Shown: positions 33,501-41,400 of the stretch, piece by piece
How positions within the stretch are numbered: the stretch's first letter is position 1
Layout of the letters: the number at the start of each line of letters is the position of its first letter
NCBI RefSeq assembly: GCF_009765365.1
Contig: NZ_VTOM01000002.1
Span: forward strand, 248,001-312,000
Reading direction: 5' to 3'
Length of the DNA stretch: 64,000 nt
Origin: Antarcticirhabdus aurantiaca
Lineage (GTDB): Bacteria; Pseudomonadota; Alphaproteobacteria; Rhizobiales; Rhizobiaceae
Program-made: the position numbers and the translations under genes
The notes under the pieces: model-generated
Seen by the model: only the letters and a program-made list of their open reading frames with translations
What the model was told of the DNA's origin: nothing
The model's database searches: none

Positions 33501-34735
33501 GTGAGGTCTCCTTCGCCGAGCCCGAGCGCGGCGTTCATCGCCGAGAGGCTGTCGCGCAGCGCCCGCGCTCGTGCCGCAAGCGCCTCGCGTGCGGGCGCGT
33601 CGACGGCGCCGTAGGACGGATAGCCGTTCGCGCCCCGCAGGGCCGCGAGCGCGGCGTCGAACTCGGCCAGCCGCGCTTCCACCTGGCCGGCGGCGGCCGG
33701 CGCGCCGTCCTCGGCGATCGGCACGAAGAGGCGGGCGATCTTGGCGACGCCCAACAGCTCCGCCTCGATGTCGGCGAGGTCGCTCGCGGCGTAAGCGTCC
33801 TCGCCGGCGGGGATGGTCGTGTCGGCGAGCGCGGCGAGCCGGCGCTCGGCGTTCTCGCCCATGCCCTGCGGCGTCGGCCTGTCGGCCCGCAGCCGCTCCT
33901 TCAGCGTCGCCGCGTCCGCCGCGAGCTTGGCCGAGACGGGCGCGAGGCCGTCGAGGCTGTTGCGCGCGAAGAGACCGTATTCGAGGCGGTGGAAGCCGGT
34001 GAAGGCCGGGTCGGCCTCGCGCTTTTCCAGATAGGCGGCCTGCGCGTTCATCGCCGCGTCGAGGTCGCCCTGGCGCGCGGCGGCGGGCCGCAGGCGCATG
34101 AAGGGCAGGCGCGCCGCGGCATAGGCGGTGCGCGCCGCGTCGAGGTCGCCCGAGCGCACCGCCGCATCCAGGGCCGCCGTCGCCTTGACGAGGCGGTTCG
34201 CTTCCGCGCCGACGAAGACCTGGTATTCGGCGAGCGGGCCGATGAAGGCGGTGAGGGCGGGCCGGGTCGCCGGCGCGCCGGCCGTCACTGCGGCGGCGGT
34301 GACGGTGAGGGTTCCGCGCGGGTTCGACAGGAGGCCGCAGGTGATGGCGTAGCTGCCGGGAGAAAGGCGGACGGACAGCGTCTGCGTGATGCCGGGCGCG
34401 ATGTTCTCGCGCTCCTCCATCACCATGACGCCGTCGAGGATCTCCCATTCCGTCGCGCGGTCGGTCTCGTTGACGATTCGGAAGGTGGAGCGCCCGGCGG
34501 GCACCTCCAGCGCCATCGGCTCGCAGGCGCCGTTCCGCAGCGTCACGGTGACGGCGTCCGCGTCGGCGGGGCCGCGCGAGGCCGCGACCTGCGAGGCGGC
34601 GTAGAAGGCGAAGCCGCCCGCCAGCATCAGGACCGCCCCGCCGACGGCCGAGAGGCGCATCATCCGCTGCGCGCGCGGGCTCGGCGCGCCGGATCCGTTC
34701 GGCGGAGAAGAGGGACGGGACGCGGGAGCGGTCAC
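33497..34735 (-). CDS. efeO: EfeO: cupredoxin plus imelysin periplasmic iron-uptake protein
   Basis: A 412-residue protein anchored or exported by an N-terminal hydrophobic segment (MMRLSAVGGAVLMLAGGFAFYAASQVAA). Residues about 60-150 are a cupredoxin-like domain (VTVTLRNGACEPMALEVPAGRSTFRIVN, ending SYAITCGLLSNPRGTLTV). Residues about 165-410 are the imelysin/M75 domain with GFHRLEYGLFARNSLDGL (HxxE). EfeO works with EfeU and EfeB in low-pH ferrous iron uptake. GTG start with GGAGG six bases upstream. It is 13 bp behind efeU. Confidence 0.92.
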   Translation of the reverse strand: MTAPASRPSSPPNGSGAPSPRAQRMMRLSAVGGAVLMLAGGFAFYAASQVAASRGPADADAVTVTLRNGACEPMALEVPAGRSTFRIVNETDRATEWEILDGVMVMEERENIAPGITQTLSVRLSPGSYAITCGLLSNPRGTLTVTAAAVTAGAPATRPALTAFIGPLAEYQVFVGAEANRLVKATAALDAAVRSGDLDAARTAYAAARLPFMRLRPAAARQGDLDAAMNAQAAYLEKREADPAFTGFHRLEYGLFARNSLDGLAPVSAKLAADAATLKERLRADRPTPQGMGENAERRLAALADTTIPAGEDAYAASDLADIEAELLGVAKIARLFVPIAEDGAPAAAGQVEARLAEFDAALAALRGANGYPSYGAVDAPAREALAARARALRDSLSAMNAALGLGEGDLT

Positions 34736-34748
34736 GGCGAGCCTCCGG

Positions 34749-35591
34749 TCACAGGCCGGCCGCGGCCGGGCGGGGCGCGCCGGTGTCGCCGCCCGCGGGC
34801 TTCAGGAACAGCGTCAGCGAGGCGACGAGGAACAGGACGTAGACGATCAGCTCGCCCAGCGTCGGATCCGGCACGTAGCCGAGGAGCCCGGCGAGAACCA
34901 CGCCGACCGGGCCGTCGGCCGGAAGCCAGCCGGACAGGTCGAAGGGCACGGCCTGAAGTCCGTTCCAGAGGCCGGCCTCGTGAAGGTGGCGCAGCGAGCC
35001 GGCGAGGAGCCCGGCCGCGACGAAGAGGATGAAGACGCCGGTCCAGCGGAAGAAGCGCTTGAGGTCGAGGCGCAGGCCCCAGGCATAGATGCCGTAGCCG
35101 AGAACCGCCGAGACGCCGATGCCGAGAAGCGCGCCGAGCGGGGCTGCCGCCCCCTGGCTCTGCTGGAAGAGGGCGAGGAGAAAGAACACGGATTCCAGAC
35201 CTTCGCGCGCGACGGCGAAGAAGACGAGGCCGATCAGCGCCACGCCGCGCCCCGAGCCGCCCGCGAGCGCCGCGTCGATCGAGGCCCGGAGATCGCTGGA
35301 CATCGAGCGCGCCGCCCGCCGCATCCACAGGACCATCGCCGTCAGCATGCCCGCCGCGACGAGGCCGACGAGCGCCTCGAACAGTTCCTGGATCCCTTGC
35401 GGAAACTCGGCGCTGGCGAGCTGGAGGCCGGCACCGGCGAACAAGGACAGGGCGAGCGCCAGGAAGATCCCGGTCCAGACCGCCGGCAGCCAGGCGGCGC
35501 GGCCGGTCCGGGCGAGATAGCCGGCGACGATGCCGACCACCAGGGCCGCTTCGAGCCCCTCGCGGAGCATGATGAGGAATGGAACGAGCAT
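34749..35591 (-). CDS. efeU: FTR1-family iron permease EfeU
   Basis: Inner-membrane ferrous iron permease of 280 residues with about seven hydrophobic helices. Both REGLE motifs are intact: LREGLEAALV in helix 1 and AREGLESVFF in helix 4. These glutamates are the iron-binding ones in this family. It heads an operon with efeO, efeB and a second imelysin protein, the usual EfeUOB gene set. ATG start. A palindromic tggaa-cga-ttcca sequence lies about 76 bp upstream in the AT-rich promoter region. Confidence 0.95.
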   Translation of the reverse strand: MLVPFLIMLREGLEAALVVGIVAGYLARTGRAAWLPAVWTGIFLALALSLFAGAGLQLASAEFPQGIQELFEALVGLVAAGMLTAMVLWMRRAARSMSSDLRASIDAALAGGSGRGVALIGLVFFAVAREGLESVFFLLALFQQSQGAAAPLGALLGIGVSAVLGYGIYAWGLRLDLKRFFRWTGVFILFVAAGLLAGSLRHLHEAGLWNGLQAVPFDLSGWLPADGPVGVVLAGLLGYVPDPTLGELIVYVLFLVASLTLFLKPAGGDTGAPRPAAAGL

Positions 35592-35666
35592 GGGCGACCG
35601 TACGAGCGGTGACGCGGATGCCGGGCGTCATAATCCATTCCGGAAAAGCAAACAATAACAATAGAT

Positions 35667-35679
35667 TGGAACGATTCCA
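35667..35679. promoter_or_regulatory. Palindrome tggaacgattcca (candidate iron-regulator site upstream of efeU)
   Basis: A perfect inverted repeat (tggaa-cga-ttcca) lying about 76-88 bp upstream of the efeU start. Its TTGGAA...TTCCA form partly resembles the iron control element (Irr box) of rhizobia, which has a TTTAGAA...TTCTAAA core. Irr or Fur/Mur control would fit an iron-uptake operon, but the match is incomplete. Confidence 0.35.
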
Positions 35680-35755
35680 GGGTAAGGGCGACGGGTCGCG
35701 CTACCGCGGATGACATACTGGAACCAGACGATGCAGATGATGTAATCTCAGAATG

Positions 35756-35778
35756 TTATAGAACTGGAAGGTCTATAA
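35756..35778. promoter_or_regulatory. Inverted repeat TTATAGA...TCTATAA
   Basis: Perfect 7-bp arms separated by nine bases, 126-148 bp upstream of the preferred chemoreceptor start. Could be an operator of either divergent gene. Regulator unknown. Confidence 0.35.
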
Positions 35779-35808
35779 ACGCGGGGAAAACACGATGGGA
35801 AGTAGACC

Positions 35809-35826
35809 TTAGTTTATTTAAACTAA
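35809..35826. promoter_or_regulatory. Perfect palindrome TTAGTTTA-tt-TAAACTAA
   Basis: A perfect 8-bp-arm inverted repeat with a two-base centre, 78 bp before the preferred chemoreceptor start. It is wholly A/T-rich except for G and C in each arm. It could be a regulatory site of the chemoreceptor gene. Confidence 0.4.
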
Positions 35827-35903
35827 AGAAACATACATTGCCGTTACTTTCGCACCCAATGGCCGGTCACACGATGCGGCAGCTCGCAATAGTGAGGACG
35901 AGG

Positions 35904-37634
35904 ATGCGATTACCGATCCGGATGAAGCTAGCGGCGTCGTTCGGTGCCGTACTGATCATGATCGCCGGTGCCGGCTATGTCGGCCTGTCGGGCATGTCGC
36001 AAACCAGCGCGGCCATGACGAGTTTCGTGAAAGGGCCCTTCGCCCGCATGGAGAACATCCAGGGCGTGCAGCTCGCGATCACCGACGCCCGCCGTGCGAC
36101 CGTGCGGCTGATGATCACATCCGATGCGGCCGAGCTGGACCGGCTCAAGGCGCAGCTGACGAAGGACTGGGGTCTGCTCGACCAGAAGATCGACGGCCTT
36201 CGGCAGGCGTCCACGCCCGAGGAATGGCAGGCCTTCGCGCCCGTCCAGCCGACGATCGACGAGATGAAGTCGGTGATTAACGAGATCGTCGAACTCGTCG
36301 GCGAGGCCGACCGCGATGCGGCCGCGATGAAGTCGGCCCAGGAGCTGATCGAGGTGCGGCAGGCGCCTATCGCCGAGGAGCTCGCGACCCGTCTCGGCGC
36401 TTTGACGGACGCCACCCTGAACGAGGCCAACAGCTACGCCGCCGCATCGACCGCGACCTTCGAGTCCGCCCGCGCCTGGATGGTGGCCATCCTGGCGGCC
36501 GCGCTCCTGGCCGGGGTCGGCGCGGCGGCGTGGATCGGCTCGACGTTGAACCGCGGCCTGAAGCTGGCTGTGCACCATGCCGAGAAGATCGGGCGCGGCG
36601 ACATCTCCGAGCGGATTAACCACAACTACAACGACGAGATCGGCGATCTCCTGACGGCGATCTGCCAGATGCGGCTGAAGCTGAACGGGATCATCGGCAG
36701 CGTCCTGGGCTCCGCGGGCCAGGTCGCCTCCGGTTCGGCCTTGTCGGCGCAGACGGCCGAGCAGCTCTCCTCCGGCTCGACCGAGCAGGCCGCGGCTTCC
36801 GAGCAGGCTTCGGCCGCGGTCGAGGAGATGACGGCCAACGTTCGTCAGAACGCCGACAACGCCGCCCAGACCGAGAAGATCGCGGCCCAGGCGAACGTCA
36901 ACGCCGAGAAGACAGGCACTGCCGTCGCCCAGTCGGTGGAGGCCATGCGCACCATCGCCGAGAAGATCACGGTGGTGCAGGAGATCGCCCGCCAGACGGA
37001 TCTCCTGGCGCTCAACGCCGCCATCGAGGCCGCCCGCGCCGGCAGCCACGGCAAGGGCTTCGCGGTCGTCGCTTCGGAAGTGAGGAAGCTCGCCGAGCGC
37101 AGCCAACAGGCGGCGGCCGAGATCGGCGAGCTGTCGGTGTCGACGCTGCAGGTCTCGGAGGAAGCGGGCGAGATGCTGCAGCGGCTGGTGCCGGACATTC
37201 GCCGCACGGCCGAGCTGGTGGGCGAGATCTCGGCGGCCTGCCGCGAGCAGTCGATCGGCATCGAGCAGATCAACCAGGCCATCCAGCAGCTCGACCAGGT
37301 GACGCAAGCCAACGCGGGCGCCGCCAACGAGATGACCGCGACGGCGGGCGAGCTGTCGGCCGAGGCCGAGGCCCTCAACGAGCGCGCCGGCTTCTTCCGG
37401 ATCGACACGGAGACGCCGGCCGCGGTTGCGACCCGGCCGCAGACGCCGCGTGCCGCGGCGCCGGCTCCGGCTTCCTCTGCCGCTCCGGCTCGCCAGGACG
37501 TTCGCGCGCTTCAGGCGCGGGCGAGCGGCTTCCAGCCGGCACGCCGCCCGGCGGCGTCCTCCCGCGGCGTCGCGCTCGACCTCGACAGCGGCAGCGGCAA
37601 CGACGATGCCGGCTTCGAGCGCATGAGCGGCTGA
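35904..37634 (+). CDS. Methyl-accepting chemotaxis protein
   Basis: A transmembrane chemoreceptor of 576 residues. An N-terminal helix ([20 protein letters not shown]) is followed by a helical periplasmic 4HB-type sensor domain (about 30-185), a second helix ([22 protein letters not shown]) and a HAMP region. The signalling hairpin is intact ([41 protein letters not shown]). The last about 60 residues are Ala/Pro-rich. The ATG at MRLPIRM has GAGGACGAGG just upstream; a TTG at 35838 would add 22 residues. No che genes lie in the window. The sensed ligand is unknown. Confidence 0.92.
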   Translation: MRLPIRMKLAASFGAVLIMIAGAGYVGLSGMSQTSAAMTSFVKGPFARMENIQGVQLAITDARRATVRLMITSDAAELDRLKAQLTKDWGLLDQKIDGLRQASTPEEWQAFAPVQPTIDEMKSVINEIVELVGEADRDAAAMKSAQELIEVRQAPIAEELATRLGALTDATLNEANSYAAASTATFESARAWMVAILAAALLAGVGAAAWIGSTLNRGLKLAVHHAEKIGRGDISERINHNYNDEIGDLLTAICQMRLKLNGIIGSVLGSAGQVASGSALSAQTAEQLSSGSTEQAAASEQASAAVEEMTANVRQNADNAAQTEKIAAQANVNAEKTGTAVAQSVEAMRTIAEKITVVQEIARQTDLLALNAAIEAARAGSHGKGFAVVASEVRKLAERSQQAAAEIGELSVSTLQVSEEAGEMLQRLVPDIRRTAELVGEISAACREQSIGIEQINQAIQQLDQVTQANAGAANEMTATAGELSAEAEALNERAGFFRIDTETPAAVATRPQTPRAAAPAPASSAAPARQDVRALQARASGFQPARRPAASSRGVALDLDSGSGNDDAGFERMSG

Positions 37635-37641
37635 TGCCCTC

Positions 37642-37676
37642 GCGCGGCGCGGCGGCCGGAACCCACCGCGCCGCGC
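37642..37676 (+). terminator. GC-rich hairpin after the chemoreceptor gene
   Basis: An 11-bp stem (arms in gcgcggcgcgg and ccgcgccgcgc) with a 13-base loop begins 8 bp after the chemoreceptor stop. It has no T-tract, so it may be a weak terminator or a transcript-stabilising hairpin. Confidence 0.4.
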
Positions 37677-37726
37677 CCCGTTGAGCCCGACGGGCGGCGC
37701 GAGGCCGGCCGCGGAGCCAGACGCGC

Positions 37727-38530
37727 ATGAACCATCAGCCATCCGGCGTCCCCGCGGGCGGGGCCGCCTTCGACGCCAAGGCCTCGCCGATCCTCAAGGA
37801 CCCGGAGGCGGAAAGCTTCTACGTCGAGGTGCTCGAGGAGCTGCACGCGGCGGGCATGCCCTTCCTTCTCGCCGGCACCTATGCCGTCAGCGCCTATACC
37901 GGCATCGTGCGCGAAACGAAGGACCTCGACATCTTCTGCAAGGCGGGCGACTTCCCGCGCATCCTCGCCCATTTCCAGGCCAAGGGCCACGCCGTCGAGA
38001 TCGAGGACGAGCGCTGGCTCGGCAAGGTCTTCAAGGGCAAGCACTTCTTCGACGTCATCTTCGCCTCGTCCAACGGCACCATGCCCGTCGGCGACGCCTG
38101 GTTCGAGCATTCGCGCCGGATCGACCTCTTCGGCACGCCGGTGCGCATCATCGGCCCGACCGAGCTCGTCTTCTCCAAGAGCTTCATCCAGCTGCGCCAC
38201 CGCTACGACGGCAACGACGTCGCCCACGTCATCCTGAAGGCCCACGACCAGATCGATTGGGAGCGGCTCCTCGGCTACATGGAGCTGCATTGGGAGGTGC
38301 TGCTCACCCACCTCCTCACCTTCCGCTGGATCTATCCGACCGAGCGCGAGCACGTGCCCGCCTGGCTCCTCGACGAGCTGCTGGAGCGCCTCGCCAGGCA
38401 GCGCGAGCTGCCCGCCCCGCAGATGAAGGTCTGCCGCGGGCGCATGTTCTCGCGCATCGACTACGAGATCGACGTCAAGGAATGGGGTTTTGCCGATGTC
38501 GGAGGCGAGGGCGAGTGGCGCAACGATTGA
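37727..38530 (+). CDS. Nucleotidyltransferase-fold protein
   Basis: A 267-residue protein with a polymerase-beta-type nucleotidyltransferase fold. Residues 46-71 (FLLAGTYAVSAYTGIVRETKDLDIFCK) give the family's first strand-turn-helix and an acidic DxD pair (Asp67, Asp69), followed by KHFFDVIFASSNG for the third carboxylate. The C-terminal half (HVILKAHDQIDWERLLGYMELHWEVLLTHLLTFRWIYPTER) resembles the helical region of MJ0435/AbiEii-like transferases. Its last 35 bp overlap the start of a metallophosphoesterase gene. The target (protein, RNA or small molecule) is unknown. Confidence 0.75.
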   Translation: MNHQPSGVPAGGAAFDAKASPILKDPEAESFYVEVLEELHAAGMPFLLAGTYAVSAYTGIVRETKDLDIFCKAGDFPRILAHFQAKGHAVEIEDERWLGKVFKGKHFFDVIFASSNGTMPVGDAWFEHSRRIDLFGTPVRIIGPTELVFSKSFIQLRHRYDGNDVAHVILKAHDQIDWERLLGYMELHWEVLLTHLLTFRWIYPTEREHVPAWLLDELLERLARQRELPAPQMKVCRGRMFSRIDYEIDVKEWGFADVGGEGEWRND

Positions 38531-39269
38531 CGAGCGGACGGAGGGCGGCGATCCCGACCGGCGGCGCCTGAGGGTCGCGGCGATCGGCGATCTCCACGTC
38601 AAGGAGACCGACCGCCATCCCTGGCGCGACCTCTTCGCCGATGTCGGCCGCAACGCGCAGGCGCTGGCGATCGTCGGCGACCTCACCGATCTCGGCAAGG
38701 TGCGGGAGGCCGAGATCCTCGCCGAGGACATGCGCTCCTGCTCGGTGCCGGTAGTGGCGGTCCTCGGCAACCACGACTACGAGAGCGGGCAGGTCGAGGA
38801 GGTCTCGATTATCCTGCGCCAGGCCGGCGTTCACCTCCTCGACGGGCAGGCGGTGGAGATCGAGGGCCTGAGCTTCGTCGGCGTGAAGGGCTTTGCCGGC
38901 GGCTTCGGCCGGGCGATGCTCGGCTCCTTCGGCGAGCCGGCGATCAAGGCCATGGTGGCCGAAAGCGTCGCCGAGGCGATGAAGCTGGAGAACGGCCTGC
39001 GGAGCGTTCGCACGCGGCGCGCCCTCGTGCTTCTCCACTACGCGCCGATCGCCGAGACGGTGATGGGCGAGCCGCCGGAGATTTTCCCCTTTCTCGGCTC
39101 CTCGCGGCTCGCCGAGACGATCGACCGCTTTCCCGTCGGCGCCGTGATCCACGGCCACGCCCATCGCGGCGCCTTCGAGGGGCGCACCCCCGGCGGCGCG
39201 CCGGTCTACAACGTGGCGCGCCACATCCCCAAACCCGAGGGGCGCCCCTACGCGCTCCTGGAACTGTGA
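38496..39269 (+). CDS. Calcineurin-type metallophosphoesterase
   Basis: A 257-residue cytosolic metal-dependent phosphoesterase. All five blocks are visible: AIGDLHV (Asp32, His34), IVGDLTDLG, VVAVLGNHDYES, LLHYAP and the terminal VIHGHAHRG. Substrates in this family range from nucleotides to nucleic acids. It overlaps the nucleotidyltransferase gene by 35 bp and is followed 13 bp later by a 79-residue acidic protein. The pairing suggests opposing or sequential nucleotidylation and hydrolysis. The internal ATG at MSEARAS was used; TTG at 38490 would give two more residues. Confidence 0.9.
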   Translation: MSEARASGATIDERTEGGDPDRRRLRVAAIGDLHVKETDRHPWRDLFADVGRNAQALAIVGDLTDLGKVREAEILAEDMRSCSVPVVAVLGNHDYESGQVEEVSIILRQAGVHLLDGQAVEIEGLSFVGVKGFAGGFGRAMLGSFGEPAIKAMVAESVAEAMKLENGLRSVRTRRALVLLHYAPIAETVMGEPPEIFPFLGSSRLAETIDRFPVGAVIHGHAHRGAFEGRTPGGAPVYNVARHIPKPEGRPYALLEL

Positions 39270-39282
39270 CAGGAGACGCTTC

Positions 39283-39522
39283 ATGAGCGACGCGAAAAGC
39301 GGCGATCCCCGGCCCGACCCCGACGACGTCACCGAGGTCGACGAAACCATGGCGGGCGGGCTGCACTATCCCGACGAGACGGAAAACGGGACGAAGTCCG
39401 CTCCCCGGCGCGTCGGGCCGGAGGACGAGGCCCGCGAGGACCTGAAGGGCGACAAGAGCGCCGTTCAGGCCGTGCGGGAGAAGTTCCTGAAGAACGCCGG
39501 CACGATCAACGGGGGCGGATGA
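39283..39522 (+). CDS. Small acidic hypothetical protein
   Basis: A 79-residue hydrophilic protein with no recognised family. It is rich in Asp/Glu in the first half (DPDDVTEVDETMAGG) and basic at its end (EDLKGDKSAVQAVREKFLKNAGTINGG), and has no hydrophobic segment, so it is probably soluble or intrinsically disordered. The ATG has AGGAG seven bases upstream. It is 13 bp behind the metallophosphoesterase and overlaps the convergent EamA gene by 17 bp. The tight placement makes it a likely third member of the nucleotidyltransferase cassette. Confidence 0.7.
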   Translation: MSDAKSGDPRPDPDDVTEVDETMAGGLHYPDETENGTKSAPRRVGPEDEAREDLKGDKSAVQAVREKFLKNAGTINGGG

Positions 39523-40393
39523 CCGAGGAGCGGCGCAGGCGCGGCAGCTTGATCCGCTCGCGCGCCCAGGTCAGCATCCCCGCCGCGCAGATGACGGCGA
39601 TGCCGACCAGCGCGATGCCGTCCACCGGCTCGTGGAACAGGAGGTAGCTGAACAGGAGCGCCCAGGCCATCTGGCTGTATTGCGGCATGGCGATGTGGCT
39701 GGCGGGGGCGTACTGCACCGCCAGCATGATCAGCACCTGGCCCACGACCGAGAGGAGGCCGTAGCCGAGAAGGAAGGCGAGGTCGGCCCCTGCCGGCACG
39801 CTCCAGTTCGGCAGCATCAGGACGCCGTTGAGGACGAGGGCGCCGACGAGGCCCGCGCCGAACAGCGAGATGCGCTTTTCCTGCGGCCCGGCCATGCGGA
39901 ACGACACGACCGACACCGCGCCCGACAGGCCGGCGACGAGCGCGCCGAGATGGCCGACGTTCAGCTCGCGAAAGCCCGGCCGCAGCACGATCAGGACGCC
40001 GACGAAGCCGAGGACGATCGCCGACCAGCGCCAGACGCCGACCTCCTCCTTCAGGAAGACGATCGACAGGAGCGTGACGAACATCGGCATCAGGAAGATC
40101 AGCGAGAAGGCCTCGGGCATCGGCAGGTGGGTGAAGGCGAGGACGCTCGACGCCGCCGAGATGCCGGTCGACACCGCCCGCAGGGCCCAGAGATGCCAGA
40201 CGGTGGAGCGCAGGACGTCGCCGTAGCGCTCGTCCGGCCGGCGGATGAAGGGCAGCGCCGAGAAGCCCATGATCGCGCCGAGGAAGGCGATCTCGAAGGT
40301 GTCGATCCGCCCGCCGATGAGCTTGATCGAGGCGTCGCTGATGGCAAAGGCGATATAGGCTAGAAAGGCCAGGAAGACGCCGTTTCGGGACAT
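39506..40393 (-). CDS. EamA/DMT-family transporter
   Basis: Ten-helix drug/metabolite-family permease of 295 residues in the inner membrane. FLAFLAYIAFAISDASIKLIGG begins the first EamA repeat, AVSTGISAASSVLAFTHLPMPEAFSLIFLMPMFVTLLSIVFLKE is the conserved repeat core, and VGQVLIMLAVQYAPASHIAMPQYSQMAWALLFSYLLFHE the second. Direction and substrate are unknown. The ATG at MSRNGVF was chosen as the start of the conserved part; a GTG 14 codons upstream (40435) is possible. Neither has a strong ribosome-binding site. Confidence 0.88.
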   Translation of the reverse strand: MSRNGVFLAFLAYIAFAISDASIKLIGGRIDTFEIAFLGAIMGFSALPFIRRPDERYGDVLRSTVWHLWALRAVSTGISAASSVLAFTHLPMPEAFSLIFLMPMFVTLLSIVFLKEEVGVWRWSAIVLGFVGVLIVLRPGFRELNVGHLGALVAGLSGAVSVVSFRMAGPQEKRISLFGAGLVGALVLNGVLMLPNWSVPAGADLAFLLGYGLLSVVGQVLIMLAVQYAPASHIAMPQYSQMAWALLFSYLLFHEPVDGIALVGIAVICAAGMLTWARERIKLPRLRRSSVIRPR

Positions 40394-40525
40394 GGAAGGA
40401 TTCCGGGAGGTCGCTGGGGCTCGAAGCGGCGCCACCGCTTCTTGTGCGGCGCAGCGCCGTCCTCATAGGCCCCGATCCCCGCCATGACTATGACGGCGGC
40501 GCCGCTTTTCGCGCGGGCGCGGGGG

Positions 40526-41371
40526 TCAGGCCTCGCCGGCGCGCGCGAGGATCCGCTCGGCGCCGGCGAGGTGCAGGCGCTCCACCATCCGGCCCTCGAC
40601 CCGCAGCGCGTTGCGGGCGGCGTTCTCGGGCCGATGGAAGGCCTCCACCACGCAGCGGGCGAAGGCGACCTCGACGGGGTCCGGGGCGAAGGCGCGGTGG
40701 CAGGGCTCGATCTGGCGGGGGTGGATCAGCGTCTTGCCGTCGAAGCCGAAATCGGCGCCCTCGCGCGCTTCGGCCTCGAAGCCCGCCTCGTCCTCGATGT
40801 CGTTGAAGACGCCGTCGAGCGCGAGAAGGCCGTAGCCCCGCGCGGCGAGGACGATCTGCGTCAGCGCGCCCCAGATCGGTCGGCGCGAGGGCGACAGCCG
40901 GCAGCCCATCTCGCGGGCGAGATCGTTCGGCCCGAGAACGAGGGCGGCGAGCGGCAGGCGCTCGGCGGCGCGCGCGATCTCCCCGACGCCAAGGACGCCG
41001 CGGCAGGTCTCGATCATCGCCCAGAGCGGCCGGTTCGGCAGGTGCCGTGCCGCCGCCTCCACGTCGCCCGGCGCCTCCACCTTGGGCAGGAGAACGGCGA
41101 CGTCCGGCCCGATGTCCGCAAGCGTCGCGGCGTCGGCCCCGAAATGCGCCGTGCCGGGCCCGTTGACCCGCACGACGCTCGCCCGCGCGCCGAAGCCGCC
41201 TTGCGAGAGCGCGGCGACGGCGGCTTGCCGCGCTTCGGCCTTGCGCTCCTCGGCGACGGCGTCCTCGAGGTCGAGGATGACGCCGTCGCAGGCAAGGCTT
41301 CGCGCCTTCTCGATCGCCCGCGGGTTCGAGGCCGGCATGAACAGGACGCTGCGCCGCCGGCTCGTTTCCAT
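40526..41371 (-). CDS. HpcH/HpaI aldolase-family CitE-like lyase (malyl/citramalyl-CoA type)
   Basis: A 281-residue TIM-barrel lyase. Signature segments are RRSVLFMPASNPRAIEKA, VILDLEDAVAEERKAEAR (catalytic Glu/Asp region), VRVNGPGTAHFGAD, LLPKVEAPGDVEAA, MIETCRGVLGVGEIARA and FGFDGKTLIHPRQIEPCH. Family members cleave or hydrolyse citryl-, malyl- or citramalyl-CoA. No citrate-lyase subunits (CitD, CitF) are adjacent, so a malyl- or citramalyl-CoA enzyme is more likely. It starts 29 bp behind glcB, which also makes malate from glyoxylate and acetyl-CoA, so the two may be functionally linked. ATG start. Confidence 0.9.
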   Translation of the reverse strand: METSRRRSVLFMPASNPRAIEKARSLACDGVILDLEDAVAEERKAEARQAAVAALSQGGFGARASVVRVNGPGTAHFGADAATLADIGPDVAVLLPKVEAPGDVEAAARHLPNRPLWAMIETCRGVLGVGEIARAAERLPLAALVLGPNDLAREMGCRLSPSRRPIWGALTQIVLAARGYGLLALDGVFNDIEDEAGFEAEAREGADFGFDGKTLIHPRQIEPCHRAFAPDPVEVAFARCVVEAFHRPENAARNALRVEGRMVERLHLAGAERILARAGEA

Positions 41372-41400
41372 GCCGGTCCCCTCCCCGTCAGGCTCCCGGC

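Larger units (their letters stand above)
35592..35903. other. AT-rich divergent promoter region between efeU and the chemoreceptor gene
   Basis: A 312-bp gene-free divergent region, strikingly AT-rich against the local background. It holds three palindromic elements: tggaa-cga-ttcca near 35667, a TTATAGA / TCTATAA pair near 35756 and TTAGTTTA-tt-TAAACTAA near 35809. No open frame is convincing. A possible TTG-initiated N-terminal extension of the chemoreceptor would begin at 35838. Confidence 0.65.

Noticed and set aside
35828-35848. Possible sigma-28 promoter upstream of the chemoreceptor (TAAAG...GCCGTTAC)
   Set aside because: The spacing between the two elements is 12 rather than 15 bases, and the second element is a poor match.
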